Below are positions 44,142 through 54,580 of a DNA stretch of 64,000 nt, one piece after another. Numbering within the stretch: the first letter of the stretch is position 1; each line of letters starts with the position of its first letter. The stretch is from Paracoccaceae bacterium (GTDB taxonomy: Bacteria > Pseudomonadota > Alphaproteobacteria > Rhodobacterales > Rhodobacteraceae), in contig CANNIA010000005.1 in NCBI GenBank assembly GCA_947504705.1, forward strand, positions 62,001-126,000, in the 5' to 3' direction. Position numbers and translations under genes: made by a program. The notes beneath the pieces were generated by a model. That model worked only from the letters and a program-made list of their open reading frames with translations. It was not told the DNA's origin and searched no databases.

Positions 44142-46316
44142 ATGGCTACGATCATCCTTTTTGCGCCTCTGATCGGGGCCCTTATCTGCGGTTTCGGCTG
44201 GCGCTTCATCGGCGAGAAGGCCGGGCAGGTCATCACCACGGCGATGATCTTTCTGGCGGCGGCGTTAAGCTGGTACATCTTCCTGACCTTTGACGGCGAG
44301 ACGCAGCATATCCCGCTTCTGGACTGGATCGTGTCGGGCACGCTGCATTCGGAATGGGGCATTCGGCTGGACCGGATGACGGCGATTATGCTGGTGGTAG
44401 TCAACACCGTCTCGGCCTTGGTGCACCTTTATTCCTTCGGCTACATGGCCCATGACGAAAACTGGCATGAGGGCGAGAACTACAAGGCGCGGTTCTTTGC
44501 CTATCTGTCGTTCTTCACCTTTGCGATGCTGATGCTGGTGACCTCGGACAACCTGGTGCAGATGTTCTTTGGCTGGGAAGGGGTGGGCGTCGCGTCCTAT
44601 CTGCTGATCGGCTTTTACTACCGCAAGCCCACCGCCAATGCCGCAGCGATCAAGGCTTTTGTGGTCAACCGGGTTGGGGACTTCGGCTTCGCCTTGGGGA
44701 TCTTCGGGCTTTACTTCCTGACCGACAGCATCCAGTTCGACGATGTCTTCGCGGCGGCCCCCGCGCTGGCCGGGCAGTCGGTGCATTTCCTTTGGGCTGA
44801 CTGGAACGCGGCGAACCTTATCGGGGTGCTGCTGTTCATCGGCGCGATGGGGAAATCGGCGCAGTTGTTCCTGCACACCTGGTTGCCCGACGCGATGGAG
44901 GGCCCGACGCCCGTTTCCGCGCTGATCCACGCCGCGACCATGGTGACGGCGGGGGTCTTCCTCGTCTGCCGGATGTCGCCACTGTATGAATATGCGCCGG
45001 AGGCCACGACCTTCATCACCGTGCTGGGTGCCACCACCGCCTTTGTGGCGGCGACCATCGGTCTGGTGCAGAACGACATCAAGCGCGTCATCGCCTATTC
45101 GACCATGTCCCAGCTTGGCTACATGTTCGTGGCCGCCGGGGTGGGCGTCTATTCGGTGGCGATGTTCCATTTGTTCACCCATGCGTTCTTCAAGGCGATG
45201 CTGTTCCTGGGCGCGGGCTCGGTGATCACCGCCACGCACCATGAGCAGGATATGCGCAACTATGGCGGCTTGCGCAAAAAGATCCCGCTGACCTTCTGGG
45301 CGATGATGATCGGCACGCTGGCCATCACCGGGGTCGGCATTCCGCTGACGCATTATGGCTTTGCCGGGTTCCTGTCGAAAGACGCGGTCATTGAAAGCGC
45401 CTTTGTAGGGTCAAGCTATGCCTTCTGGCTTTTGGTCGCGGCGGCCGGAATGACCAGCTTCTATTCCTGGCGGCTGATGTTCATGACCTTTTACGGCTCC
45501 AGCCGCGCGCAGGGCCATGATGACCATGGGCATGGGCACGACCATGGCCATGACGACCATGGTCACCATGAGCCGCATGAAAGCCCCGCCACCATGCTGA
45601 TCCCGCTGGGAGTGCTGGCGCTGGGGGCGGCGTTCTCGGGGATGCTGTGGTACGACAGCTTCTTCGGCGATGATGCCAAGATGCGGTCGTGGTTCGGCAT
45701 GGAAGCCGCCGCCGAGCACGAGGCGTCGGCCACCGAAGAGCAGGCAACCGGTGAGGCTACGACGACTGAGGCCGCGACCACCGAAACCGCAACGACCGAG
45801 GTCGTGACGACCGAGGATGCCGCTTCGACTGAAGAGGCTACGACACTTGTCGCCGGGGCTGCTCCGAAAGGGGCGATCTTCATGGGGCCGGAAAACCACA
45901 TGATCCACGAAGCGCACGACGTGCCGACTTGGGTCAAGGTCTCGCCCTTCGTCGCCATGCTGGCAGGCTTCGCGCTGGCTTGGCTGTTCTACATCAAGAG
46001 CCCAAGCCTGCCGGGCCGCCTGGCCACCCAGCAGCGTCCACTGTACCTGTTCCTTCTGAACAAGTGGTACTTCGACGAGCTTTATGACTGGCTCTTCGTT
46101 CGCCCCGCGAAATGGCTGGGGAACTTCCTGTGGAAGAAGGGCGATGGTCGGGTCATTGATGGAACCCTCAACTGGGTGGCGCTGGGGATCATCCCCTTCT
46201 TCACCCGCCTCGCAGGCCGCGCGCAGTCGGGCTATCTGTTTCACTACGCCTTCGCGATGGTGCTGGGGATCGTGATCCTTGTCACCTGGATGACCGTCTT
46301 CGGCGGCGCGAAGTAA
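44142..46316 (+). CDS. nuoL: NADH-quinone oxidoreductase subunit L with His-rich and Thr/Glu-rich loops
   Basis: Distal antiporter-like proton-pumping subunit of complex I (ND5 type). The 724-aa protein has about 16 helices with [49 protein letters not shown] and the long lateral helix before a final helix. Two unusual hydrophilic stretches lie between helices 13-16: residues about 459-480 are nearly all His, Asp and Gly, and about 530-570 are Thr/Glu/Ala repeats. ATG 44142 gives the same N-terminus as the Paracoccus protein; GTG 44136 is an alternative. Confidence 0.96.
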   Translation: MATIILFAPLIGALICGFGWRFIGEKAGQVITTAMIFLAAALSWYIFLTFDGETQHIPLLDWIVSGTLHSEWGIRLDRMTAIMLVVVNTVSALVHLYSFGYMAHDENWHEGENYKARFFAYLSFFTFAMLMLVTSDNLVQMFFGWEGVGVASYLLIGFYYRKPTANAAAIKAFVVNRVGDFGFALGIFGLYFLTDSIQFDDVFAAAPALAGQSVHFLWADWNAANLIGVLLFIGAMGKSAQLFLHTWLPDAMEGPTPVSALIHAATMVTAGVFLVCRMSPLYEYAPEATTFITVLGATTAFVAATIGLVQNDIKRVIAYSTMSQLGYMFVAAGVGVYSVAMFHLFTHAFFKAMLFLGAGSVITATHHEQDMRNYGGLRKKIPLTFWAMMIGTLAITGVGIPLTHYGFAGFLSKDAVIESAFVGSSYAFWLLVAAAGMTSFYSWRLMFMTFYGSSRAQGHDDHGHGHDHGHDDHGHHEPHESPATMLIPLGVLALGAAFSGMLWYDSFFGDDAKMRSWFGMEAAAEHEASATEEQATGEATTTEAATTETATTEVVTTEDAASTEEATTLVAGAAPKGAIFMGPENHMIHEAHDVPTWVKVSPFVAMLAGFALAWLFYIKSPSLPGRLATQQRPLYLFLLNKWYFDELYDWLFVRPAKWLGNFLWKKGDGRVIDGTLNWVALGIIPFFTRLAGRAQSGYLFHYAFAMVLGIVILVTWMTVFGGAK

Positions 46317-46327
46317 GGGGCGCGCAT

Positions 46328-47863
46328 ATGGAAAACCAAATTCTCTCGATCATCACTTTCCTGCCACTGGTTGCGGCGGTCATCCTTGCGTTGTTCCTGC
46401 GCGGCGATGATGCAGCGGCACGGAATGGCGCGAAATGGCTTGCGCTGATCACCACCGCAGCGACCTTTGTCATCTCGCTGTTCGTTCTGTTCCGGTTCGA
46501 TCCGTCGAACACGGGCTTTCAGTTTGTGGAAGAGCGGGGCTGGATTCTTGGCCTGTCCTACAAAATGGGCGTCGACGGGATCTCGATCCTGTTCGTGATG
46601 CTGACCACCTTCCTGATGCCGCTGACCATCTGGTCCTGCTGGGGGGTGGAAACGCGGGTCAAGGAATACATGATCGCGTTTCTGGTCTTGGAAACCCTGA
46701 TGCTCGGTGTGTTCTGCGCGCTGGATCTGGTGCTGTTCTACCTGTTCTTCGAGGCAGGCCTGATCCCGATGTTCCTGATCATCGGGATCTGGGGCGGCAA
46801 GGACCGGATCTATGCGGCCTTCAAGTTCTTCCTTTATACCTTCCTTGGGTCGGTCCTGATGCTGGTCGCGATGATCGCGATGTATCTGGATGCGGGCACC
46901 ACCGATATCGTCAAGCTTCTGGCGCATGACTTCGGGCATGAGACGTTCAGCCTTCTGGGCATTCAGGTCGTGGGCGGGTTGCAGACCATGCTGTTCCTCG
47001 CCTTCTTCGCGTCGTTTGCCGTGAAGATGCCGATGTGGCCGGTCCACACCTGGCTGCCCGATGCCCACGTTCAGGCCCCGACGGCGGGTTCGGTCGTGCT
47101 GGCGGCGATCCTGCTGAAGATGGGCGGCTATGGTTTCCTGCGGTTCAGCCTGCCGATGTTCCCGGTGGGGTCGGATGTGATGGGGCCGATGGTCTTGTGG
47201 ATGTCGGCGATTGCCATCGTCTACACCTCGCTGGTGGCGCTGGCGCAGTCGGACATGAAAAAGCTGATCGCCTATTCGTCGGTCGCCCACATGGGCTTTG
47301 TCACCATGGGGATCTTCGCGGTGAACCAGCAAGGCGTGGACGGCGCGATCTTCCAGATGATCAGCCACGGCTTCATCTCGGGGGCCTTGTTCCTTGCGGT
47401 CGGCGTCATCTACGACCGGATGCACACCCGCGAAATTGACGCCTATGGCGGTTTGGTGAACCGGATGCCGGCCTATGCGCTGGTCTTCATGTTCTTCACC
47501 ATGGCCAACGTCGGCCTACCGGGCACCAGCGGGTTTGTCGGTGAATTCCTGACCTTGGTCGGCATTTTCCAGGTCAACACCTGGGTGGCAGCCGTGGCGA
47601 CCAGTGGCGTGATCCTGTCGGCATGTTATGCGCTGTGGCTTTACCGCCGGGTCGTGTTCGGCGCGCTGGTCAAGGATGCGCTGAAGACGATCACTGACAT
47701 GACTGGCCGCGAAAAGGCAATCTTTGCGCCGCTGATTGCGATGACGCTGCTTCTGGGTATCTACCCAAGCCTGGTGACCAATATCATCGAGCCTTCCGTT
47801 GCGGCGCTGGTCGCCGATTACCACGATGCCGTGCCGTTGGCGGCAGACAGTGTCACGAACTAA
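46328..47863 (+). CDS. nuoM: NADH-quinone oxidoreductase subunit M
   Basis: Antiporter-like proton-pumping subunit (ND4 type), 511 aa, about 14 helices. Motifs include [16 protein letters not shown] with the membrane glutamate, [37 protein letters not shown], and [24 protein letters not shown]. It starts after a short gap (12 bases) from nuoL with a GGGGC stretch upstream. nuoN follows after 12 bases. Confidence 0.96.
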   Translation: MENQILSIITFLPLVAAVILALFLRGDDAAARNGAKWLALITTAATFVISLFVLFRFDPSNTGFQFVEERGWILGLSYKMGVDGISILFVMLTTFLMPLTIWSCWGVETRVKEYMIAFLVLETLMLGVFCALDLVLFYLFFEAGLIPMFLIIGIWGGKDRIYAAFKFFLYTFLGSVLMLVAMIAMYLDAGTTDIVKLLAHDFGHETFSLLGIQVVGGLQTMLFLAFFASFAVKMPMWPVHTWLPDAHVQAPTAGSVVLAAILLKMGGYGFLRFSLPMFPVGSDVMGPMVLWMSAIAIVYTSLVALAQSDMKKLIAYSSVAHMGFVTMGIFAVNQQGVDGAIFQMISHGFISGALFLAVGVIYDRMHTREIDAYGGLVNRMPAYALVFMFFTMANVGLPGTSGFVGEFLTLVGIFQVNTWVAAVATSGVILSACYALWLYRRVVFGALVKDALKTITDMTGREKAIFAPLIAMTLLLGIYPSLVTNIIEPSVAALVADYHDAVPLAADSVTN

Positions 47864-47875
47864 GGACCGGAACCC

Positions 47876-49312
47876 ATGACCTCTGCAGATTTTCAGACCA
47901 TTCTGCCCGAGATCCTGCTTTCGGGATTTGCGATGGCGGCCTTGTTGCTGGCTGTCTATACCGGCAAGGACAAGCTTGGGCCGATGCTGGTCTGGGCGAC
48001 GGCCGGGCTGTTCGTGGCGCTGGCGCTGTACATCGGCTTGGCCGGTGAGGGCGAACGGACGGTCTTCTCGGGCCTTTTCACCGATGACCCCTTCGCGCGC
48101 TTTGCCAAGGTGACGATCCTTCTGTCGGCGGCAGCCGTGCTGATGATGAGCCAGGATTACATGAGCCGCCGGGATCTGTTGCGGTTCGAATACCCGATCC
48201 TGGTGACGCTGGCTGTCGTGGGCATGATGGTCATGGTCTCGGCCGCCGACCTGATCACGCTTTACATGGGGCTGGAGCTGCAATCGCTGTCGCTCTACGT
48301 CGTCGCTGCCATGCGCCGCGACAGCGCGAAATCCTCGGAAGCGGGGCTGAAGTACTTTGTGCTTGGCGCGCTGTCTTCGGGGCTGCTGCTTTACGGCGCG
48401 TCGCTGACCTATGGCTATGCCGGCACGACCCAGTTCGCGGGTATCCTGACGACGGTGCAGGATGGCGTGCCGCTGGGGCTGCTGTTCGGCTTGGTGTTCA
48501 TGCTGGCGGGGTTGGCGTTCAAGGTTTCGGCTGCCCCATTTCACATGTGGACGCCGGACGTCTATGAAGGCTCGCCCACTCCGGTCACCGCCTTTTTCGC
48601 CACCGCCCCCAAGGTTGCCGCAATGGCGCTGATCGCGCGGCTGGTGCAGGACGCGTTTGGCGGCGTGCCGGGCCAGTGGGGTCAGGTGCTGGCCGGGCTC
48701 TCGGTCGCCTCGATGTTCCTTGGTGCGGTCGCTGCCATCGGCCAGCGCGACATCAAGCGGCTGATGGCCTATTCCTCGATCGCGCATATGGGCTTTGCGC
48801 TGATCGGCCTTGCCGTCGGCACCGCTTATGGCGTGCAGGCGACGCTGATCTATATGGCGATCTATGTGACGATGAACGTCGGCACTTTCGCCTTCATCCT
48901 GTCGATGGAGCGGGATGGTCGCCCGGTGTCGGACATCGCGGGCCTGAACCAGTTCGCGAAGAAGGAACCCTGGAAGGCGCTTGCGATGCTTGTCCTGCTG
49001 TTCAGCCTTGCCGGGGTGCCACCGATGGTAGGCTTCTTCGGGAAGTTCTATGTCCTGAAGGCAGCGGTCGATGCGGGTATGGTCTGGCTGGCCGTGGCGG
49101 GGGCCATCGCCAGCGTCATTGGTGCCTTCTACTACCTGCGCATCGTGTATTTCATGTATTTCGGGGCCGAGCAGGAGCCGGTCGAAAGCCGCATGGCCCC
49201 AGTGCAATGGGCAATGCTGGCGGGCGTGGCGCTGATGATGGTTCTGGGCATCGTGAACCTGTTCGGCATCGAAGCGCCCGCTGCCTTGGCGGCCGAAGCG
49301 CTTGTCCGCTAA
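47876..49312 (+). CDS. nuoN: NADH-quinone oxidoreductase subunit N
   Basis: Third antiporter-like subunit (ND2 type), 478 aa, about 14 helices. Motifs include [67 protein letters not shown] and [19 protein letters not shown]. It is the last nuo gene; its stop overlaps the TTG start of birA by 11 bases, so the operon continues into cofactor genes. Confidence 0.96.
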   Translation: MTSADFQTILPEILLSGFAMAALLLAVYTGKDKLGPMLVWATAGLFVALALYIGLAGEGERTVFSGLFTDDPFARFAKVTILLSAAAVLMMSQDYMSRRDLLRFEYPILVTLAVVGMMVMVSAADLITLYMGLELQSLSLYVVAAMRRDSAKSSEAGLKYFVLGALSSGLLLYGASLTYGYAGTTQFAGILTTVQDGVPLGLLFGLVFMLAGLAFKVSAAPFHMWTPDVYEGSPTPVTAFFATAPKVAAMALIARLVQDAFGGVPGQWGQVLAGLSVASMFLGAVAAIGQRDIKRLMAYSSIAHMGFALIGLAVGTAYGVQATLIYMAIYVTMNVGTFAFILSMERDGRPVSDIAGLNQFAKKEPWKALAMLVLLFSLAGVPPMVGFFGKFYVLKAAVDAGMVWLAVAGAIASVIGAFYYLRIVYFMYFGAEQEPVESRMAPVQWAMLAGVALMMVLGIVNLFGIEAPAALAAEALVR

Positions 49313-50051
49313 CGGGTTTGGGGCAGGGCGGATTGTCCTGCCCGAAATCGACAGCACAAATGCCGAAGGCTTTCGGCGGGCGGCAAGCCTGCCGGGGCCG
49401 ACCTGGATCCTTGCCGGGCTGCAAACCGCCGGGCGCGGACGCCGTGCGCGCCCTTGGTCCAGCCCCTTTGGCAACTTCTACGGCACCTTGGTTCTGAAAC
49501 CGGCTGAGCCGCCCGAAACCGTGGCGCTGCGGTCCTTTGCGGCAGCGCTGGCCCTGCGGGATGCCTGCGTTGCGCTGACCGGGCTACCGGGTGCCTTTCA
49601 GCTTAAATGGCCGAATGATGTGCTGTTGAATGGCGGCAAGCTGGCAGGGATACTGCTGGAAAGCGCGGGGCTGGGGCAGGCAAACCCCGTCCTTTGCATC
49701 GGCATCGGCGTCAACCTGATCGCTGCCCCCGATCCCTCCCTCGTCGAGCCGGGCGCGACCCCGCCCGTCTCGCTTCTGGCTGAAACCGGACTACGCGTGA
49801 CGCCCGAGGCTTTCCTTGACGCCCTCGCCCCGGCCTATGAACTTTGGGAGGAGGCGTTCTTCACCCATGGCTTCGCTCCCCTGCGCGCCGAATGGCTTGC
49901 CCATGCCGCACGGCTGGGTGAGGTGATCACGGCCCGCACCGGACAGCAAACCCGGGAAGGCGTGTTCGAGACAATCGACGAACAGGGCAACCTTATCCTG
50001 CGCATGGCCGAAGCGCGGGTTGCCATTCCAGCGGCTGAAGTGTTCTTCTAG
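49302..50051 (+). CDS. birA: Biotin--[acetyl-CoA-carboxylase] ligase (monofunctional BirA)
   Basis: Attaches biotin to biotin carboxyl carrier protein. The 249-aa protein has the ligase motif [42 protein letters not shown] and GIGVNL. There is no N-terminal winged helix, so it is the ligase-only form without a repressor function. The start is TTG at 49302, which overlaps nuoN; the next plausible methionines lie inside the conserved region. Coupled to nuoN and followed by coaX. Confidence 0.9.
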   Translation: MSANGFGAGRIVLPEIDSTNAEGFRRAASLPGPTWILAGLQTAGRGRRARPWSSPFGNFYGTLVLKPAEPPETVALRSFAAALALRDACVALTGLPGAFQLKWPNDVLLNGGKLAGILLESAGLGQANPVLCIGIGVNLIAAPDPSLVEPGATPPVSLLAETGLRVTPEAFLDALAPAYELWEEAFFTHGFAPLRAEWLAHAARLGEVITARTGQQTREGVFETIDEQGNLILRMAEARVAIPAAEVFF

Positions 50052-50071
50052 GCGCAATGGAGGGTCCGACC

Positions 50072-50845
50072 ATGCTTCTGGCCATCGACTGTGGCAATAC
50101 CAATACCGTCTTCTCGATCTGGGACGGAACCCGGTTCCTTGCCACATGGCGGATTGCCACCGACCACAAGCGCACGGCGGATGAGTATTTTGTCTGGCTG
50201 TCCAGCCTGATGCTGCTGACCAAGACCGAGGCCAAGGTGACCGAGGCGATCATCTCGTCGACCGTGCCGCGCGTGGTCTTCAACCTGCGGGTCCTGTGCG
50301 ACCGCTATTTCGGCTGCCGCCCGCTGGTCGTGGGCAAGCCTGACTGCCGCCTGCCGGTGGCCCCGCGCGTGGACCTCGGCACAACGGTCGGGCCAGACCG
50401 GCTGGTCAACACAGTGGCAGGCTTTGACCGCCATGGCGGCGACCTGATCGTGGTCGATTTCGGCACCGCCACCACCTTTGACGTGGTCGACCATGACGGC
50501 GCCTATGTCGGTGGGGTGATCGCCCCCGGGGTGAACCTGTCGCTTGAGGCGCTGCACATGGCCGCCGCCGCCTTGCCACATATTGACGTTGCGAAACCGT
50601 CAAAGGCCATCGGCACGAATACGGTGGCCTGCATGCAGTCGGGCGTGTATTGGGGCTATGTGGGCCTGGTCGAAGGCATCGTGCGCGAAGTGCGGCGCGA
50701 ACGGGACCGACCGATGAAAGTTATTGCGACCGGGGGGCTTGCCTCCCTTTTCGCCCAGGGAACAGAGTTATTTCATAGTATCGAGGACGATTTGACCATG
50801 CATGGCCTCGTCCTTATCAACGACTACAACAAGGGTAACCCATGA
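50072..50845 (+). CDS. coaX: Type III pantothenate kinase CoaX
   Basis: First step of coenzyme A biosynthesis, phosphorylating pantothenate; the type III form is resistant to CoA feedback. The 257-aa protein has the phosphate motif LAIDCGNTNTVFSIW at residues 3-17, LGTTVGPDRLVNTVAG, VVDFGTATTFDVVD and GGVIAPGVNLSLEAL. ATG 50072 follows a GGAGGG site and is preferred to the in-frame ATG at 50057. Its stop overlaps rnj as ATGA. Confidence 0.94.
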   Translation: MLLAIDCGNTNTVFSIWDGTRFLATWRIATDHKRTADEYFVWLSSLMLLTKTEAKVTEAIISSTVPRVVFNLRVLCDRYFGCRPLVVGKPDCRLPVAPRVDLGTTVGPDRLVNTVAGFDRHGGDLIVVDFGTATTFDVVDHDGAYVGGVIAPGVNLSLEALHMAAAALPHIDVAKPSKAIGTNTVACMQSGVYWGYVGLVEGIVREVRRERDRPMKVIATGGLASLFAQGTELFHSIEDDLTMHGLVLINDYNKGNP

Positions 50846-52518
50846 GCGCGAACCGCCTGATCTATCTTCCTCTCGGCGGTGCCGGCGAGATCGGCATGAA
50901 CTCTTACGTCTATGGCTATGGACCGAAGGGGAAAGAGCGGCTGATCCTCGTTGATCTGGGGGTGGCGTTTCCCGACATGGATACCTCGCCTGGGGTTGAT
51001 CTGATCCTGCCCGACATCTCTTGGCTTGCCGACAAGCTGGACCGGCTGGAAGCGATCTTCATAACCCATGCGCATGAAGACCATATCGGCGCGCTGGCGC
51101 CTTTGTGGCCGCAGCTGGAGAAGAAGGTCTATTGCCGCAAGTTCACCGCGACCATCGGGCGGTTGAAGTTCGAAGAGGCGGGTCTGCCGGTCAACCAGAT
51201 CGTTGTTGTCGAGGCGCGTCCCGCCACGGTTGAGGTTGGGCCTTTCAAGGTGCAGTTCGTGCCGGTGTCGCATTCGATCCCGGAATCCTCGGCGCTGGTG
51301 ATCGACACACCTGCTGGCCGCATCTTCCATTCGGCGGATTTCAAGATCGACCACAACCCGGTGGTGGGCGAGGCTTGGGATGACGCGCGCTTTGCCGAGA
51401 TCGTGGCCGAGCGCCCGGTCAAGGCGATGACCTGCGATTCGACGAACGTGTTTTCCACCCATGAAGGCCGGTCGGAATCGACGCTTGGCCCAGCCCTGAC
51501 CGATCTGATCCGCAGCGCGAGCGGAATGGTTGTTGCCACCACCTTCGGGTCGAACGTTGCACGGTTGAAGACCTTGGCCGAGGCGGGCCGGGCGGCGGGC
51601 CGGACGATCTGCGTGCTTGGCCGGTCGATGAAGCGGATGATTTCTGCGGCCGAGGAAGCCGGGGTGCTTTCGGGTTTCCCAAGGACGGTTTCCCCTGAGG
51701 AAGCGCTGGAAGTCCCGCGCCGCAATCTGATGGTGCTGGCAACCGGCTCTCAGGGCGAGCGTCGGGCCGCCAGTGCGCAGCTGTCGCGTGGCAAATATCT
51801 GGGGCTGGAGATGAAGGACGGCGACACGTTCCTGTTTTCGTCCAAGACGATCCCCGGCAATGAACGCGGCGTGCTGCGGATCTGGAACGCCTATTCGGAA
51901 ATGGGCGTCAATGTGGTGGATGACCAGGGCGGCAAGTACCATGTCTCGGGCCATGCCAACCGCCCCGATCTGGAGCATGTGCACCGGCTGATCCTGCCCG
52001 ACATGCTGATTCCGATGCATGGCGAACACCGCCACCTGCGTGAACATGTGCGGGTTGCGACCGAAGCGGGGATTGCTGCGGCCGTCGCTCCGAACGGCAC
52101 GATGCTGGACCTGACGGGTGATGTGCCGGAGGTCGTGGAGCATGTCGAGACCGGGCGGCTGTATCTGGACGGCAGCGCCTTGATCGGCGCGCTCGACGGG
52201 GTCGTGCGTGACCGGATCCGGATGGCGCTGAATGGCCTTGTGACCGTGACGCTGATCCTTGACGAGGCGAACAAACCGATGGGTGAGCCTTGGGTCGAGT
52301 TGATGGGCCTGCCGGGCCTTGGCCGGGGCGAGCGCCCCTTGGCCGAAACGCTGGAGGCTGACCTTGACGAGGTCATTGGTCGGCTAAGCCGCAAGGTCAT
52401 GGCGGATGACGACAAGCTTGAGGAAGAAATCCGCAAGGTCACCCGTCAGGTCACGATGGAAGAGATTGGCAAGAAGTCGGAAGTGACAGTTGTCATCAGC
52501 CGGTTGGTTGCCGAGTGA
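50842..52518 (+). CDS. rnj: Ribonuclease J
   Basis: Beta-CASP metallo-beta-lactamase-fold RNase with endonuclease and 5'-to-3' exonuclease activity. The 558-aa protein has the zinc-ligand motif THAHEDHIGAL near residue 75, SHSIPESSALVI, FHSADFKID, CDSTNV and late VSGHANRPDLEH plus PMHGEHRHLREH. RNase J is the main 5'-exonuclease of many alphaproteobacteria. It overlaps coaX, and a hairpin lies beyond its stop. Confidence 0.95.
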   Translation: MSANRLIYLPLGGAGEIGMNSYVYGYGPKGKERLILVDLGVAFPDMDTSPGVDLILPDISWLADKLDRLEAIFITHAHEDHIGALAPLWPQLEKKVYCRKFTATIGRLKFEEAGLPVNQIVVVEARPATVEVGPFKVQFVPVSHSIPESSALVIDTPAGRIFHSADFKIDHNPVVGEAWDDARFAEIVAERPVKAMTCDSTNVFSTHEGRSESTLGPALTDLIRSASGMVVATTFGSNVARLKTLAEAGRAAGRTICVLGRSMKRMISAAEEAGVLSGFPRTVSPEEALEVPRRNLMVLATGSQGERRAASAQLSRGKYLGLEMKDGDTFLFSSKTIPGNERGVLRIWNAYSEMGVNVVDDQGGKYHVSGHANRPDLEHVHRLILPDMLIPMHGEHRHLREHVRVATEAGIAAAVAPNGTMLDLTGDVPEVVEHVETGRLYLDGSALIGALDGVVRDRIRMALNGLVTVTLILDEANKPMGEPWVELMGLPGLGRGERPLAETLEADLDEVIGRLSRKVMADDDKLEEEIRKVTRQVTMEEIGKKSEVTVVISRLVAE

Positions 52519-52550
52519 TCAAAGCGCGACCGGCTGCTTGAAATGCAATA

Positions 52551-52571
52551 GGCCCTGTCAGTGACAGGGCC
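52551..52571. terminator. Bidirectional terminator hairpin between rnj and the helicase gene
   Basis: GGCCCTGTCA (52551-52560) is followed after one base by its reverse complement TGACAGGGCC (52562-52571), between the converging ends of rnj and the helicase. The short loop must open to form, leaving an 8-bp stem. ATTTCAATG follows on the plus strand; no long T-run is present. Confidence 0.65.
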
Positions 52572-52592
52572 ATTTCAATGCAGTGAGACGCC

Positions 52593-54269
52593 TTAGCCTT
52601 CCGTGCCGGTCGCAGTCTCTTCGGCGTCGTCCGCACGGCTCGGTTTGATGGCAAAGCTCCGCAGAATAAAATCGGGGACATGGTCGCCCAAACCGATCAC
52701 TGAGGGGCCAAGGTCACGGTCGCGGCGATAGTCGCGGCGATCATCGCGCTGGTCGCGCCGTTCAGTCACCCGCTCGCCCGAGCGATCAATGGGGCGCTCG
52801 GCTGGGCGTTCGGCAGCGCGCTCGGCGGGCCGTTCGGTGGGACGTTCGGTGGGGCGCTCGTCACGGCGTTCGCGGGTTTCGCTACGGTCGCGCCGTTCGC
52901 CACGCCGGTCATTGCTGCGCTCATCGCGCCGCTCCTCGCGCGGGGACTCTTGCGGCGCATCCGAGGCAGGTGCAGCGACAACCGGCTCCATCGAGGCCAC
53001 TTCGTCATGCGGCTTGACCGGGCGGTCCCGGCCTTTTCCACGTTCGCGCCCCTTGGCTCCCCGCTCTTCGCGCGGGCGTTCGGTGCGGTCGGGGCGACCT
53101 TCGCCGGAATCTGGCACATAGCCTTCGGGCAGGGCCCCGCGCGGGATTTCCGTCTTGATCAGGCTTTCGATCGCCTTCAGGTATTTCTCGTCCGAGGGCA
53201 CTGCAATGGTGAAGGCCTTGCCCGCCCGACCCGCCCGGCCCGTGCGGCCAATGCGGTGGATATAATCCTCGGGGTGCGACGGCACGTCGAAATTGAAGAC
53301 ATGGCTGACAGCCGGGATATCAAGACCCCGTGCCGCCACATCCGAGGCCACCAGTAGATGCAGGGTTCCGTCACGGAACCCGTCCAGTGTCTTGGTGCGG
53401 ACCGACTGATCCAGATCGCCATGGATTGGAGAAGCGTTGAAGCCGTGCGATTTCAGCGATTTGGCGACGACATCTACATCCATTTTCCGGTTGCAGAAGA
53501 TGATCGCGTTGGTGCAAGCCTCACCCTCGGCGCGGATCAGGGCGCGCAACACGGCGCGCTTGTCGGCAAAGCTGCGGTCCTTGCGCACCGGCTTCACCTC
53601 GATCAGGCTTTGGGTGATCGTCAGCGAGGCAGTCGCTTGCCGCGCCACTTCGATCTTGGCGGGGTTGGTCAGGAAGGTGTTGGTGATCCGCTCGATTTCC
53701 GGGGCCATGGTGGCGCTGTAGAACATGGTCTGGCGGGTGAAGGGGGTCAGCTGGAAGATCCGCTCGATATCGGGGATGAAGCCCATGTCCAGCATGCGGT
53801 CAGCCTCATCGACCACCATGATCTGCACGCCGGTCAGCAGCAGCTTGCCGCGTTCGAAATGGTCCAGCAGGCGGCCCGGGGTGGCGATCAGGACGTCGAC
53901 GCCCCGGTCGATCAGCTTGTCCTGCTCGCCAAAGGCCACGCCGCCGATCAGCAGCGCCTTGGTCAGCTTGGTGTGCTTGGCGTAGGTCTCGAAGTTCTCG
54001 GCCACTTGGGCGGCAAGTTCCCGCGTGGGGGCCAGCACCAGTGAACGCGGCATCCGGGCGCGGGCGCGGCCCTGACCCAAAAGCGTGATCATCGGCAGCA
54101 CAAAACTGGCGGTCTTGCCGGTGCCGGTCTGGGCGATGCCCAAGACATCACGGCCTTGCAGTGCGAAGGGGATTGCTCCGGCCTGAATAGGGGTGGGAGT
54201 CTCATAGCCTGCCTCAGAGACAGCCTGCAGCACGCGCGGGTCCAGCGCGAGGTCGGAAAATTTGGTCAT
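52593..54269 (-). CDS. DEAD-box RNA helicase, RhlE-like, with long Arg/Glu/Pro-rich C-terminal tail
   Basis: ATP-dependent RNA helicase of 558 aa. Motifs in order: Q motif (FSDLALDPRVLQAVSEAGYETPTPIQAG), AQTGTGKT, PTRELAAQ, DEAD (VVDEADRMLD), SAT, and in domain 2 RGLDIP and HRIGRTGRAG. From about residue 400 the chain is a disordered tail of RE, RD, ERP and ER repeats such as PTERPTERPAERAAERPAE, an RNA-binding-type low-complexity tail. ATG 54269 is chosen over an upstream frame because the Q motif begins there. A small perfect palindrome lies just upstream. Confidence 0.93.
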   Translation of the reverse strand: MTKFSDLALDPRVLQAVSEAGYETPTPIQAGAIPFALQGRDVLGIAQTGTGKTASFVLPMITLLGQGRARARMPRSLVLAPTRELAAQVAENFETYAKHTKLTKALLIGGVAFGEQDKLIDRGVDVLIATPGRLLDHFERGKLLLTGVQIMVVDEADRMLDMGFIPDIERIFQLTPFTRQTMFYSATMAPEIERITNTFLTNPAKIEVARQATASLTITQSLIEVKPVRKDRSFADKRAVLRALIRAEGEACTNAIIFCNRKMDVDVVAKSLKSHGFNASPIHGDLDQSVRTKTLDGFRDGTLHLLVASDVAARGLDIPAVSHVFNFDVPSHPEDYIHRIGRTGRAGRAGKAFTIAVPSDEKYLKAIESLIKTEIPRGALPEGYVPDSGEGRPDRTERPREERGAKGRERGKGRDRPVKPHDEVASMEPVVAAPASDAPQESPREERRDERSNDRRGERRDRSETRERRDERPTERPTERPAERAAERPAERPIDRSGERVTERRDQRDDRRDYRRDRDLGPSVIGLGDHVPDFILRSFAIKPSRADDAEETATGTEG

Positions 54270-54580
54270 AAGCGTCCTATAAATGCGGTATCGGACCGCA
54301 TGAATGATGGGACGCATGTTTCCGGGCGCCCCGGCGTCTCGGCCCCTTTGGCCGCCAAGGGCGCATAGCGGAAAAGCGGGCAAGGGTCAAGAAGGAGCGC
54401 TGTCAGCGGCCGTTTCGGCCAAGGTTCGCCCAATGGGGCATAAACTCAAGTGCCGAGTGACGACGACGACACAGGCGCTTATGGCTTGTGCTTTCAGAAC
54501 CTGCAAGAAGGCTTCCTGCGTGTTCGGGTTCTGACGCTGTGGGTGTCGTCCCCCCGAAGCTTGGTGTGAAAGTTCAAGAA
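54270..54580. promoter_or_regulatory. Divergent upstream region of the helicase and PepSY-type genes
   Basis: This 311-base gap holds no gene. ATGCGGT (54283-54289) and ACCGCAT (54295-54301) form a perfect 7-bp inverted repeat with a 5-base spacer, 14 bases before the helicase start and partly in its 5' leader. On the minus strand TATAGGAC precedes the ATG. A CTTATGGCTTGTGCTTTC stretch near 54478 may be part of the plus-strand promoter. Operator or mRNA hairpin cannot be told apart. Confidence 0.4.

Noticed and set aside
47516-49474. 652-codon minus-strand frame antisense to nuoM/nuoN
   Set aside because: Arg/His/Gln-rich translation typical of antisense frames in GC-rich genes; the plus strand encodes two well-recognised subunits.
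52740-53000. Possible CRISPR or tandem repeat array in the helicase gene region
   Set aside because: The repetition is coding: degenerate codons for Arg/Glu/Pro repeats in the helicase tail, without regular spacers.
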